This document shows, one piece after another, positions 44,949-54,099 of a DNA stretch of 64,000 nt. How positions within the stretch are numbered: position 1 is the stretch's first letter; each line of letters begins with the position of its first letter. Origin of the DNA: JAFAXD01 sp051985675 (lineage in GTDB: Bacteria > Pseudomonadota > Alphaproteobacteria > Rhizobiales > Xanthobacteraceae); contig JBPYFJ010000152.1 in assembly GCA_051985675.1 (NCBI GenBank), forward strand, positions 33,393 to 97,392, read 5' to 3'. A program made the translations under genes and the position numbers. The notes beneath the pieces were generated by a model. That model was given only the letters and a program-made list of their open reading frames with translations, made no database searches and was not told the DNA's origin.

Positions 44949-45259
44949 AACGCTTCTCCCCTTCTTGCGCGCGACAATCGTCGCATTTTGACCGCTTGCC
45001 GGACCGGCCGGCTTGTCCTGAGGTGAAATCCGGGCGTTTCGGCTCGTTTTTCTAGTTTGGAACTCATCGAGTGTCTACCCGTCGGGTGAGCGCGGTCAAG
45101 GGATTTGCAGGCTGATTGGCGGCCCGGACAGCCGCCTTCGCATTGCGCGCCCCCGGTCTGTGACGGGCGGGGCACAGTCGCCCGCGATCTCTGGCCGGCC
45201 TCCGCACGGTCACAAAATTGCAATCCCGACAATCACATGGTCGCAGGGGGCGTCCGACC
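44949..45259. other. 311-bp divergent region, coxS / porin
   Basis: Holds the promoters for coxS (leftward) and the OprB-type porin (rightward). The only standout is the palindrome ACCCG-T-CGGGT described separately. No gene is supported here. Confidence 0.5.
45077..45087. promoter_or_regulatory. Short palindrome ACCCGTCGGGT in the cox promoter region
   Basis: An 11-bp perfect palindrome (ACCCG-T-CGGGT) about 130 nt before coxS and 170 nt before the porin gene. TetR-type operators often have a TACCCGNCGGGTA core, which it resembles. It could equally be chance. Confidence 0.3.
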
Positions 45260-46606
45260 ATGCGGACAGGGGTGAACGGATCCAGCGACCGACGCCGCGC
45301 CGCTAGTAAGCGCGCGCGCATGTTTGCATGCGCCCCGATATGGGCGTTTGCGGCGTTCGCGTTCGCCAACAGCTGCCATCCGTCCTCTGCGCAAACCTGG
45401 GACAAAACGAAGGAAGAGCTCGCCTCGCGCGGGATCACGCCGTCGCTGGTCTACGACGGCAACCTGTTGACCGATGCGGCCGGGGGTCTCAAACGGGAGT
45501 CGATATTGCAGGGCAACCTTTATCTGCAGCTGCGGATCGACAGCGAGAAAGCCTTCGGCTTCCCGGGCATGAAGGTCTATCTCAGCGAACTCATCAGCCA
45601 TGGGCCCAATCCGGAAGATGGTCTTGTCGGCGATGCGCAGGGTGTGAGCAATCTGACCGTGCGGCCGGGCTTTCGCAGTTACGAGGGCTGGGTGCAGTAC
45701 AATTTCCTCGACAATCGCTGGTCGGTTCTGGTTGGACAATACGACCTCGCCACCGAATTCTATCGATCGCAGACCGCCGGCCTGTTTTTCAACAGCGCGT
45801 TCGGCACCGGTACCGAGTTCGGATTGAGTGGTCTCGAGGGACCGTCGATCTACCCCTACACCGCGCTGGGCGGACGGATCGCTTACAAGCCGCTGAACAA
45901 TGTCGTGTTTAGAACCGCAATCCTCGACGGCGTGCCGCTCTACCGCCCGAACGACAAGATCTCCCCGTTTCGCAGCGGCGATGGGCTCCTGATTGTGTCG
46001 GAAGCCGCATGGACGAGACGCGATACGCCCGAACATGCGGACGAACATCCGACCCATTCGCGCTTCCGCATCGGCCGTTTTTCCAACCTGCCGCCCTATG
46101 ACGACAAGGTGGCCCTGGGCGGCTGGCACTACACCGCCAAATTCGACGCCTTCGCGGAAGTCGGCCAGGACGGAAATCCGCTGCAGAAGCGCGACAGCAC
46201 CGGGGCGTACGCGCTGGTCGACAAGGTGCTGTGGGAACAACACGGCGACGCGAAGAAGCAGGTGGCAGCCTTTCTGCAAGTCGGCGTCGCCGGCCAACAA
46301 GTCGATCGCTTTGGGTCCTATTACGGCGCCGGCCTGGCGGCGGCGGGGCTCGTTCCTGGCCGCCCGAAAGACGAAATCGGCATTGCGGTCGCGATCGGCC
46401 GCAATGCCTACAGCTACATGCAGTCTCAGCTGCAACAAGGAATCCCAGTCAACCGGGCCGAGACCGCCATCGAGGCGACCTATCTCGCCCAGATCAACGA
46501 CTGGCTGGCGATCCAGCCGGATGTTCAATATGTGGTCCGCCCCAACACCGATCCGACCGTCAAGGATGCGCTCGTGTTCCAGCTGCGCGCCGAAATAGCC
46601 TTTTGA
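45260..46606 (+). CDS. OprB-family carbohydrate-selective porin
   Basis: A 448-aa outer-membrane protein. N-terminus: basic leader, hydrophobic APIWAFAAFAFANSC and cleavage near SSAQ. Mature start QTWDKTKEELASRGITPSLVYDGN and the barrel segments EGWVQYNFLDNRWSVLVGQYDLATEFYRS and FGSYYGAGLAAAGLVPGRPKDEIGIAV are typical of OprB/alginate-export porins. It ends in Phe (RAEIAF), as outer-membrane proteins do. A second possible start is ATG 45320. The substrate, probably a sugar, is not determined. Confidence 0.88.
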   Translation: MRTGVNGSSDRRRAASKRARMFACAPIWAFAAFAFANSCHPSSAQTWDKTKEELASRGITPSLVYDGNLLTDAAGGLKRESILQGNLYLQLRIDSEKAFGFPGMKVYLSELISHGPNPEDGLVGDAQGVSNLTVRPGFRSYEGWVQYNFLDNRWSVLVGQYDLATEFYRSQTAGLFFNSAFGTGTEFGLSGLEGPSIYPYTALGGRIAYKPLNNVVFRTAILDGVPLYRPNDKISPFRSGDGLLIVSEAAWTRRDTPEHADEHPTHSRFRIGRFSNLPPYDDKVALGGWHYTAKFDAFAEVGQDGNPLQKRDSTGAYALVDKVLWEQHGDAKKQVAAFLQVGVAGQQVDRFGSYYGAGLAAAGLVPGRPKDEIGIAVAIGRNAYSYMQSQLQQGIPVNRAETAIEATYLAQINDWLAIQPDVQYVVRPNTDPTVKDALVFQLRAEIAF

Positions 46607-46697
46607 CCGCGGCGGTGAAAAAGTCGACGCTGCGACTTCACGCACCCTCCGTGATCGCGCCACGCCGCTCGCCGCCAGCATTCCGCCGGAGAATCCG

Positions 46698-48413
46698 ATG
46701 TCCACGATCGCCGATCTTCTCGCCACGACCCTCGCCAACGCCGGCGTGAGCCGCATCTGGGGCGTTACCGGCGACAGCCTGAACGGCCTAAGCGACAGCC
46801 TCCGCCGCCTCGGCAAGATCGCGTGGATGCACGTGCGTCATGAGGAGGTGGCGGCGTTCGCGGCCGGTGCCGAGGCCGCGACCACCGGACGTCTTGCGGT
46901 GTGTGCCGGCAGCTGTGGCCCGGGCAACTTGCATCTGATCAACGGTCTTTATAACTGCCATCGCAATCACGAGCCGGTGCTCGCGATCGCCGCGCATATT
47001 CCATCCTCCGAGATCGGGCTCGACTATTTTCAGGAAACGCACCCGCAGGAGCTGTTCAAGGAATGCAGCTATTACGTTGAATTGGTCTCGACCCCGGAGC
47101 AGATGCCGCGCTTGCTGGAGACCGCCATGCGCACGGCCATCCTCAAGCGCGGCGTCGCGGTCATCGTGCTGCCGGGAAACGTGGCGCTTGCGCAGGCGCC
47201 CGACGGCGCCGACGGCGCGTGGGCGGAGATCGCGGCGCCCAGGATGATCCCCACCGATCAGGAACTGGACCGCATGGCCGCTATTCTCAACAGCGCCCAG
47301 GCGGTGACGCTCCTGTGCGGGAGCGGGTGCGCCGGCGCGCACAAGGACGTGGTTTCGTTCGCCGATGCGCTGGCGGCCCCGGTCGTGCATGCGCTGCGCG
47401 GAAAGGAGTTCATCGAATGGGACAACCCGTTCGACGTCGGCATGACGGGATTGATCGGCTTCAGCTCGGGCTACGACGCGATGCTCTCGTGCGATGCGCT
47501 CGTCATGCTCGGCACCGACTTCCCATATCGAAACTTCTATCCGACCAAAGCCAAGATCATTCAGGTCGATCGGCGCCCGGAAGCGCTCGGCCGACGTGCG
47601 CCCCTCGAGCTCGGGCTGATTGGAGACGTCGCCGAAACGATCCAGGGACTGCTTCCGCGGATCAAGCGAAAGTCCGATCGGCGATTCCTTGACGCCGCCC
47701 GCAAGAATTACGCAGGTGCGCGCAAGGCTCTCGATGATCTCGCCACGCCGGATCGCAAGCTTATTCATCCGCAATATCTGACCAAACTGGTCAGCGAGAT
47801 CGCATCCGATGATGCGATCTTCACCTCCGACGTCGGAACGCCGACGGTCTGGGCAGCCCGGTACCTCACGATGAACGGCAAGCGCCGGCTGATCGGATCG
47901 TACAACCACGGCTCCATGGCGAATGCGATGCCGATGGCGCTGGGCGCACAGGCGGCATTCCCGGGCCGGCAAGTGGTGTCGCTCTCGGGCGACGGCGGCT
48001 TCACCATGCTGATGGGTGATCTGATCTCGCTCGTGCAGCTGCGATTGCCCGTCAAGGTGATCGTCTACAACAACAGCTCGCTCGCGTTCGTCGCCATGGA
48101 GATGAAAGCCGGCGGCTATCTCGACACCGGCACCAATCTGGAGAACCCCAACTTCGCCGAAATGGCAAACGCAATGGGGCTGCTCGGTATCCGGGTTGAG
48201 GCTTCCGCTGAAGTCGAACCGGCGTTGCGGCGCGCCTTCGCCCATGACGGGCCGGTGCTGGTCGACGCGGTGACAGCCAAGCAGGAACTCGCCATGCCGC
48301 CCAAGATTGCACTCGAGCAGGCCAAGGGCTTCAGCCTGTTCCTGCTCAAGGCGATCATGAGCGGCCGCGGCGATGAAATCCTCGAGCTGGTTGCAACCAA
48401 CCTGCGCCGCTAG
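46698..48413 (+). CDS. poxB: Thiamine-diphosphate-dependent pyruvate dehydrogenase (PoxB-like)
   Basis: A 571-aa ThDP enzyme. The N-domain has WMHVRHEEVAAFAAGAEA with the catalytic Glu, and GSCGPGNLHLINGLYNC. The middle domain (about 190-330) includes YRNFYPTKAKIIQVD. The ThDP/Mg site is SGDGGFTMLMGDL...VYNNSSLAF (GDG to NN). This pattern is that of pyruvate:quinone oxidoreductase, which makes acetate + CO2 and feeds electrons to the quinone pool. Other ThDP oxidases share much of it, so substrate specificity is probable rather than proven. Confidence 0.87.
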   Translation: MSTIADLLATTLANAGVSRIWGVTGDSLNGLSDSLRRLGKIAWMHVRHEEVAAFAAGAEAATTGRLAVCAGSCGPGNLHLINGLYNCHRNHEPVLAIAAHIPSSEIGLDYFQETHPQELFKECSYYVELVSTPEQMPRLLETAMRTAILKRGVAVIVLPGNVALAQAPDGADGAWAEIAAPRMIPTDQELDRMAAILNSAQAVTLLCGSGCAGAHKDVVSFADALAAPVVHALRGKEFIEWDNPFDVGMTGLIGFSSGYDAMLSCDALVMLGTDFPYRNFYPTKAKIIQVDRRPEALGRRAPLELGLIGDVAETIQGLLPRIKRKSDRRFLDAARKNYAGARKALDDLATPDRKLIHPQYLTKLVSEIASDDAIFTSDVGTPTVWAARYLTMNGKRRLIGSYNHGSMANAMPMALGAQAAFPGRQVVSLSGDGGFTMLMGDLISLVQLRLPVKVIVYNNSSLAFVAMEMKAGGYLDTGTNLENPNFAEMANAMGLLGIRVEASAEVEPALRRAFAHDGPVLVDAVTAKQELAMPPKIALEQAKGFSLFLLKAIMSGRGDEILELVATNLRR

Positions 48414-48418
48414 GCCGA

Positions 48419-48871
48419 TCAAGCCGGCGCAGCGACCGTCTGCGCGAATTTCTCAAAGAACTCGTCGGCCATTTTCTTGGCCGCGCCGGCGATCAGGCGT
48501 TGCCCAAGTTGCGCGAGCTTGCCGCCGATCTGGGCCTCGACGTTGTAGGTCAGGAGCGTGCCGCCGTCCTTGTCGGTGAGCGCAACACTGGCACCCCCCT
48601 TGGCAAATCCGGCGACGCCACCCTCTCCTTCGCCCGAGATCTTGTAACCGTTGGGCGGATCGAGATCCGACAGCGTCACCTTGCCTTTCCAGCGCGCCTT
48701 GACCGGGCCGACCCGCATGGTGGAGACCGCGTGAAACTCGTGATCGGACAGCTTATCGAGCTGCTCGCAGCCGGGGATACAGGCTTTCAGCACTTCCGGA
48801 TCGTTGAGCTTCTTGTATACCTCTGCGCGCGGCGCATTCAGTTGAACCTCGCCGGACATCGTCATCGCCAT
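48419..48871 (-). CDS. coxG: CoxG family SRPBCC protein
   Basis: A 150-aa CO dehydrogenase subunit G (CoxG) type protein: MSGEVQLNAPRAEVYKKLND, VLKACIPGCEQLDKLSDHEF, KISGEGEGGVAGFAKGGASV and GGKLAQLGQRLIAGAAKKMA. In carboxidotrophs CoxG helps attach the enzyme to the membrane. The start at MAMTMSGEV gives the normal family length. It is on the same strand as the cox operon but cut off from coxS by the porin and poxB on the opposite strand. It is convergent with poxB, 5 nt apart. Confidence 0.93.
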   Translation of the reverse strand: MAMTMSGEVQLNAPRAEVYKKLNDPEVLKACIPGCEQLDKLSDHEFHAVSTMRVGPVKARWKGKVTLSDLDPPNGYKISGEGEGGVAGFAKGGASVALTDKDGGTLLTYNVEAQIGGKLAQLGQRLIAGAAKKMADEFFEKFAQTVAAPA

Positions 48872-49014
48872 TGCATGCACTCCTAAGCCTAAGCCTGTTA
48901 TTCTATCAGCCTCGCGGGGCGCCACATAGGTCGGCTGCGGGACGGCATGCTAACGTTGCCCTGCTGCGTCCTCTGCACCAACGCCAAGTACCGTGATCCT
49001 TGGAGGAAATGCTA

Positions 49015-49794
49015 ATGCCGGTGATAGACGCGAACCGATGCCCGATCAACGTTGTGGTCGAAGGTCCGGAACGCGCGCCCGTCCTCATGCTGTGCAACTC
49101 GCTGGGCACCGATCACCGCATGTGGGACCCGCAGGTGAAGCCCTTGACGCAGCACTTCCGCCTGGTGCGTTACGACCGGCGCGGACACGGCCGCTCGGGC
49201 GTCACCAAAGGCCCTTACAGCATGGCGCAGCTTGGGCGCGATGCGCTGGCGGTGATGGATGGTCTGGGCATCCGGCGGACGCACTGGTGCGGGCTCTCGA
49301 TGGGCAGCATGGTCGGGCAATGGCTCGGCGCCAATGCGCCCGAGCGCATCGAGCGGCTCGTGCTCTCGAGCAGCTCCTGCTACTACGCCAACAAGGATTC
49401 CTGGAACGACCGCATCGACGCCGTGCGCAAGGTCGGCATGGGGTCGATTGGTCCGTTCGTGATGGAGCGCTGGTTTACCAAGCCGTTCCGCGAGCGCGAG
49501 CCCGCGATCATCGCCAAAATGACCGCCGCGTTGGCGGCAACCTCGCCCGACGGTTACGTGGCTTGTTGCGAAGCGGTGCGTGACATGGACCACCGCGAGC
49601 TGTTGCATAAGATCAAAGCGCCGACCCTGCTGATCGCCGGCCGTCACGACCCGGCGACGACGGTCGAGAACGCCGAGTTCATCCGCGACCGCGTTTCGGG
49701 CGCCAAGCTGGTCGTGCTCGACGCGGCCCACATATCCAACGTCGAGCAGGCGGAGAATTATACCGCCGCCGTCTTGAACTTCCTCAAGGCCTGA
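49015..49794 (+). CDS. pcaD: 3-oxoadipate enol-lactonase-like alpha/beta hydrolase
   Basis: A 259-aa hydrolase. PcaD features are MLCNSLGTDHRMWDPQVKPL, VRYDRRGHGRS, the nucleophile elbow GLSMGSMVGQWLG, catalytic Asp in AGRHDPATT and His in LDAAHISNVEQ. PcaD opens the enol-lactone ring in the protocatechuate/catechol branch of the beta-ketoadipate pathway. GGAGG lies 8 nt before the ATG at 49015. No other pca genes are adjacent, so the exact ester or lactone substrate is not certain. An AraC regulator converges on it. Confidence 0.85.
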   Translation: MPVIDANRCPINVVVEGPERAPVLMLCNSLGTDHRMWDPQVKPLTQHFRLVRYDRRGHGRSGVTKGPYSMAQLGRDALAVMDGLGIRRTHWCGLSMGSMVGQWLGANAPERIERLVLSSSSCYYANKDSWNDRIDAVRKVGMGSIGPFVMERWFTKPFREREPAIIAKMTAALAATSPDGYVACCEAVRDMDHRELLHKIKAPTLLIAGRHDPATTVENAEFIRDRVSGAKLVVLDAAHISNVEQAENYTAAVLNFLKA

Positions 49795-49805
49795 CGACGT
49801 TCGCT

Positions 49806-50696
49806 TTACCCGCCGCGGCGCGCCCGAAATTCCTGCGGAGTCGTTCCGGTCTGCTTGCGGAAGAAGCGCGTGAAGTGCGAGGGATCCGAGAACGCGAGGT
49901 CATAGGCGATCTCGTGGATGGGCGCACCGGTAAACACCAGCTGGCGCTTGGCCTCGGTCAACACACGCTGGCGGATGAGGTGCCCCGCGGTGACGCCGGT
50001 CGCCCGCTTGACGTGATCGTTGAGTCGGTCGGGCGTCATTGCGAGTCTATCGGCGTAGAAGCTGAGCAAGCGCTGCTTGCGAAAGTGCTCCTCCACAAGA
50101 ACCCGCAGCGTCTCGACGGAAGGGTCGGCCGGCGTCAGCGTCACCGTTCCGGAGCGCGCGCGGCTGGCGGCAAGCCGCACCACTTCGATGGCGATCAGGG
50201 CCAAATAGCCGCGCATCGCGTAGCGATACCCTTCGCGCGCCAGGAACCGTTCCTCGTGCAATTCGCCGCACAGCCGGTCGAGTCGCGTCACTTCGGGTTC
50301 GCCGAGCGGCACGACCGGCTGCTCGGCGAGGCTCCGCAAACGCGCCAACGCCTCGCCGGAATGATCGCCGAGCGCGTGGGTTACGTCCTCGGTAAAGCTA
50401 ACCACCCAGCCTTCAGTCACGGACGGCTGGAACCGGTAGCCGTGCGCAACGGTTGCAGGCGTCAACAGCGCGCACGGCGCCTCGAATGGCAACGTCGCGG
50501 CTTCGTAGGTCATCTCGCCGCCGCCCTGCGTGATGATCAGAATCTGGAACAGGTTGCCGTGGCGATGCGCCCGAATTGTCCAATCGTGAATTGAAGAGCG
50601 TGAGGAGATGGTCTCGATGTGAATGAAATCGAACGCATCGGCGTCGGGTGGATCGCCGTACAAGTGAAACAGCGGCAAGGCCTGCACGGAAGGCAT
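49806..50696 (-). CDS. AraC family transcriptional regulator (PobR-like)
   Basis: A 296-aa regulator. An N-terminal cupin domain (IRAHRHGNLFQILIITQGGGEM, with His residues) is followed by a C-terminal double HTH (LSFYADRLAMTPDRLNDHVKRATG and PIHEIAYDLAFSDPSHFTRFFRKQTGTTPQEFR). The arrangement is that of PobR, the activator of 4-hydroxybenzoate hydroxylase genes. pobA is not present here, but the convergent pcaD belongs to the same aromatic pathway. The effector is inferred, not shown. Confidence 0.86.
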   Translation of the reverse strand: MPSVQALPLFHLYGDPPDADAFDFIHIETISSRSSIHDWTIRAHRHGNLFQILIITQGGGEMTYEAATLPFEAPCALLTPATVAHGYRFQPSVTEGWVVSFTEDVTHALGDHSGEALARLRSLAEQPVVPLGEPEVTRLDRLCGELHEERFLAREGYRYAMRGYLALIAIEVVRLAASRARSGTVTLTPADPSVETLRVLVEEHFRKQRLLSFYADRLAMTPDRLNDHVKRATGVTAGHLIRQRVLTEAKRQLVFTGAPIHEIAYDLAFSDPSHFTRFFRKQTGTTPQEFRARRGG

Positions 50697-50798
50697 GCCA
50701 GATCATACCGCAAGGCGGCCGGAAAAGCTTGTGGACAGCCGCACTTGTAAACCGTTTCGAGGCTTACAAGCGCGCAGACAGGACGGCACCCGTCGAGG

Positions 50799-51206
50799 CT
50801 ATTCCTCGTCGTCGTCCGGCTCGACCGGCTCGGGCCGCTCTTCGGGCGGGGCCAAGCCTTCCAGGCCCTTGAGCAGTTCCTCTTCGGTCATCCGATCGGT
50901 CACCACCTCGGTGTCGTCGGCGTCGGCGCGCTCGCCGGTCGCGCCGATCAGCGGCACCTCCGGCTCGGGCTCGTCCACCTCGACGTACTTCTGGAGGGAA
51001 TGAAGGAGTTCCTCCTTCAGGTCGCCGGGCGAGATTGTCTCGTCGGCGATCTCGCGCAACGCGACGACGGGGTTCTTGTCGTTATCGCGATCGAGCGTGA
51101 TCGGGGAGCCAGACGAAATCATGCGGGCGCGATGCGCCGCCAACAACACCAGGTCGAAACGGTTCTCGACCTTGTCGATGCAATCCTCAACGGTGACACG
51201 GGCCAT
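50799..51206 (-). CDS. rpoZ: RNA polymerase omega subunit
   Basis: A 135-aa omega subunit, which assists assembly of core RNA polymerase by binding beta-prime. It begins MARVTVEDCIDKVENRFDLV and has LAAHRARMISSG and NPVVALREIADETI, all family hallmarks. The C-terminal third is a long acidic tail (ending EPDDDEE), as usual in this order. The next gene in many relatives (spoT/relA) is absent; an AraC gene follows instead. Confidence 0.97.
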   Translation of the reverse strand: MARVTVEDCIDKVENRFDLVLLAAHRARMISSGSPITLDRDNDKNPVVALREIADETISPGDLKEELLHSLQKYVEVDEPEPEVPLIGATGERADADDTEVVTDRMTEEELLKGLEGLAPPEERPEPVEPDDDEE

Positions 51207-51524
51207 CGGCTCGTCACTCCATAATGGTAGAATGTTGTGATTGCGGCTTAGCTACGCCCTAGGTTGCAAAAACGCAAGACGGATTTTCACGATCCGCCAT
51301 GATCCATTATTAACTTGGCGGCCGTGCCAAGCTCTGTTAGGCAACGCGCGGGGTCCGCAGTCATCGATTATACGGGTGCTGCGACGACCGGTCGCAGTAA
51401 TTTGAGACCCGCTGCTTTTCCTTGGTCGGCCCCCTATCGATAACGAGTTGCCATTGCAACGCCGGAATTGTCGGCGACCCAACACCGATCCGGTTTCAAC
51501 GAAAGAGAACCAAAAAGGAGAATC
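51207..51524. other. 318-bp divergent region, rpoZ / NYN protein
   Basis: No convincing gene. It is fairly AT-rich near 51215-51330. A small hairpin CTGCGAC - GACCG - GTCGCAG lies at 51379-51397. The 3' end holds a good Shine-Dalgarno (AAAAGGAG) for the NYN gene. Confidence 0.5.
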
Positions 51525-52193
51525 ATGACCGTCCCCGGAGAAAAGATCGCTCTATTCATTGATGGCGCCAACCTCTACGCCACCGCGAAATCCCTGGGTT
51601 TTGACATCGATTACAAGCGACTCCTGCGCGAGTTTCAGTCCCGTGGCTACCTTCTGCGCGCCTTCTACTACACAGCGGTCATTGAAGATCAGGAATACTC
51701 CTCGATCCGTCCGCTGATCGACTGGCTCGACTACAACGGCTACACGGTGGTCACCAAGGCGACCAAAGAGTTCGTCGACCAGACCGGGCGGCGCAAAGTG
51801 AAAGGCAACATGGATATCGAACTTGCGGTCGATGCCATGGAGCTCGCCGGCACGATCGATCACATGGTGCTGTTTTCCGGCGACGGCGATTTCCGCTCGC
51901 TGGTCGAGGCGGTGCAACGTCGTGGCGTGCGCGTCACGGTCGTCTCCACCGTTTCCACGCAGCCGCCCATGGTGGCCGACGAGCTGCGCCGCCAAGCCGA
52001 CGTCTTCCTCGATATTGTCGAATTGCAGAACAAGATCGGACGCGATCCGGGCGAGCGACCCGAGCGGCCGCCGCGTGAACCGCGCGAAGGTCGCGAGCCG
52101 CGCGAGCGCCACACGCCGCAGTTCCTGCAACGCGGACCTGCGCCAAGTCGCGCTCCGGTCGGAACCGCCGACGACGATTTCGACGAGGATTGA
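51525..52193 (+). CDS. NYN domain (LabA/DUF88) protein
   Basis: A 222-aa predicted PIN-like nuclease. Conserved acidic sites: ALFIDGANLYATAKSLG, KGNMDIELAVDAMELA and LFSGDGDFRSLVEAVQRRGV. The C-terminal 50 residues are a charged, Arg/Pro/Glu-rich tail (PERPPREPREGREPRERH), possibly an RNA-binding or disordered segment. AAAAGGAG precedes the ATG. This gene next to rpoZ and a uracil-DNA glycosylase is a familiar rhizobial order. RNA processing or decay is the likely role; not proven. Confidence 0.92.
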   Translation: MTVPGEKIALFIDGANLYATAKSLGFDIDYKRLLREFQSRGYLLRAFYYTAVIEDQEYSSIRPLIDWLDYNGYTVVTKATKEFVDQTGRRKVKGNMDIELAVDAMELAGTIDHMVLFSGDGDFRSLVEAVQRRGVRVTVVSTVSTQPPMVADELRRQADVFLDIVELQNKIGRDPGERPERPPREPREGREPRERHTPQFLQRGPAPSRAPVGTADDDFDED

Positions 52194-52208
52194 TCGCGCC
52201 GCGCGACA

Positions 52209-52859
52209 ATGTCAGCGCTTGAGCCGTCGCACGACTGTCCGCGCTGCCCGCGCCTTGTCGCGTTCCGACAAAGCTGGCGGGCCAAAGAGCCAACCTGGTT
52301 CAACGCGCCGGTCAGTTCTTTCGGGCCGCGCGATGCGCGGCTCTTGATCGTCGGCCTCGCCCCCGGGCTGCAGGGCGCCAACCGCACCGGGCGGCCGTTC
52401 ACCGGCGACTACGCGGGCGTCCTGCTCTACCAGACGCTCGAACGGTTCGGCTTCGCACGCGGCACGTATCAGGCCCGCCCGGATGACGGACTGACCCTCG
52501 TCGATGCCCGCATCAGCAACGCGGTGCGCTGCGTCCCGCCCGAGAACAAGCCCACGCCACAGGAAATCTCGACCTGCCGCGACTACCTGGCGGCGACGCT
52601 CGCCGACATGCCGCGGCTGGCGATGATCGTGTCGCTCGGCCGCATTGCCCACGACAGCGTCGTGCGCGCGCTGGGCGCACGTCCGGCCGCAACCCCGTTC
52701 GCCCACGGCGCGTCGCATCGGGTCGGCAACCTGCAACTGCTCGCGAGCTATCACTGCTCGCGCTACAACACGAACACCGGGGTGCTGACGCCTGAGATGT
52801 TCGAAGCGGTATTCAGAGCGGCGCGCGAGTACTTGGACGGCGTCGACAAGGCCGCGTAG
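52209..52859 (+). CDS. Family 5 uracil-DNA glycosylase (UdgB type)
   Basis: A 216-aa DNA-repair enzyme. Motif A is LIVGLAPGLQGANRTGRPFTGD, without the Asp/Asn of families 1-4, as in family 5. Motif B is SYHCSRYNTNTGVLTPEMFE. Likely 4Fe-4S ligands are Cys in HDCPRCPRL, AVRCVPPENKP and ISTCRDYL. It removes uracil (and other deaminated bases) from DNA. It starts 15 nt after the NYN gene in the same direction. Its end lies about 28 nt before the left terminus of the inserted segment. Confidence 0.92.
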   Translation: MSALEPSHDCPRCPRLVAFRQSWRAKEPTWFNAPVSSFGPRDARLLIVGLAPGLQGANRTGRPFTGDYAGVLLYQTLERFGFARGTYQARPDDGLTLVDARISNAVRCVPPENKPTPQEISTCRDYLAATLADMPRLAMIVSLGRIAHDSVVRALGARPAATPFAHGASHRVGNLQLLASYHCSRYNTNTGVLTPEMFEAVFRAAREYLDGVDKAA

Positions 52860-53054
52860 CACAGCGCACGAGGGCTCCGTCCCCCCCGGCACTAGGGCGC
52901 GTACTCATAAAATCGGCCCGTTCGTCTCAGCTTTCTGAAAGTCTGCTTTTCCCTCAAAAGCGGACATTCCCGGTCGCGAGAGTGATGTCCGCTTTGTGCC
53001 AAAAGGCGACATTTATAGATAGTCGGAAATGATGATATTCTGACCGTCCGGGGC

Positions 53055-53999
53055 TCAGCGTGTTCGACCGCGTCGTTCAAACTCGTCGAAGCGAGAATTC
53101 TTCGCTGCTTGTCTGACCAATTTGAGAAAATGTCGAACCACGACCGAAGAATCACCGCGGCGCGATGCGAGGTCCAGGGGTGCTTTTGGTTGGATAGGGC
53201 CCCTAAGACGACGGTACGCAACGCCGTCCACGTATAGATGACGCAAGGACGCGGGAACCAGCGAAATCCCGAGCCCGACGGCCACAAGGCTGAGCGTTGA
53301 CGCGATGCGAGGCGCTTCCTGCCCGGCACGTGGACTAAAACCTGCGGCGCGGCATGCTGCCGTCGTCACCTCACGGAGGCCTATCCCGGGGGGGCCGTAA
53401 AGGATGAACGTTTCGCGGGCAAGATGTTCCAACAAGAGCGGGTTTTCGCCTTCGTCGCCGCTCCGAGCCAGTGCGTGCGCACTGGGTAATGCCACCAGCA
53501 TCGGCTCCTCAAGCAACCGGTTGATAACGAGCCCTTCCTGATTTGCATGGGGCGATCGGATGAAGGCGACATCAATTTGTTCGCTTCGCAGCAGTTCGAG
53601 CAGTTCCCCGCCGAGGCGCTCTTCCAATCTCACGGATACCAGCGGATAGGCTTCACGAAACGCGCGAATGGCACGCGGCACTAACGGATGAAATGGACTC
53701 GCGGGCACAATCCCGATGCTGATTCGGCCCTCCTCACCTCGCGCCGTGCGCCGTGTCGTATCAAAAGCATGATCGAGCTGAGCAAGGACCGCGCGGGCAT
53801 TGTTGAGAAAGGCGTGCCCGGCGTCGGTCAGCTCGACACCGCGCGCCTTTCGGCGAAAGAGCTGCACATCAAGTTCGCGTTCGATCGCCTTGATGCGTTG
53901 ACTGAGCGGTGGTTGCTGCATACCAAGCCGCTCCGCAGCCCGTGTGATGTGCCCTTCCTCGGCAACAGCGATGAAATACTTCAAGTGCCAGAGTTCCAT
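53055..53999 (-). CDS. LysR family transcriptional regulator
   Basis: A 314-aa LysR regulator: HTH in MELWHLKYFIAVAEEGHITRAAERLGMQQPPLSQRIKAIE, then the effector domain (about 90-300: GRISIGIVPASPFHPLVPRAI, IDVAFIRSPHANQEG). The QPPLSQRIK form is near the CatR/BenM type. It is divergent from the Bug binding protein, with 100 bp between starts, so it probably controls that gene and itself. Less GC-rich than the flanking chromosome. Confidence 0.93.
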   Translation of the reverse strand: MELWHLKYFIAVAEEGHITRAAERLGMQQPPLSQRIKAIERELDVQLFRRKARGVELTDAGHAFLNNARAVLAQLDHAFDTTRRTARGEEGRISIGIVPASPFHPLVPRAIRAFREAYPLVSVRLEERLGGELLELLRSEQIDVAFIRSPHANQEGLVINRLLEEPMLVALPSAHALARSGDEGENPLLLEHLARETFILYGPPGIGLREVTTAACRAAGFSPRAGQEAPRIASTLSLVAVGLGISLVPASLRHLYVDGVAYRRLRGPIQPKAPLDLASRRGDSSVVVRHFLKLVRQAAKNSRFDEFERRGRTR

Positions 54000-54004
54000 G
54001 ACAT

Positions 54005-54022
54005 ATCCAGGTAAATATGGAT
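54005..54022. promoter_or_regulatory. Candidate LysR-binding palindrome
   Basis: ATCCA (54005-54009) and TGGAT (54018-54022) are inverted around an AT-rich 8-nt centre, immediately upstream of the lysR start and inside the LysR/Bug divergent promoter. The dyad fits the position of a LysR autoregulatory site; binding is inferred. Confidence 0.4.
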
Positions 54023-54099
54023 TTCGTCTCTATCATATTATGGATCGACTTGCTGCGGAATGCTATTGGATGACTCGACCTTCCGAAGAGGAGGACATC

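Noticed and set aside
45069..45090. Considered as a binding site for a CO sensor (CooA/RcoM type) controlling cox
   Set aside because: The dyad is only 11 bp and no CooA- or RcoM-like gene is present. I kept it only as an unnamed palindrome.
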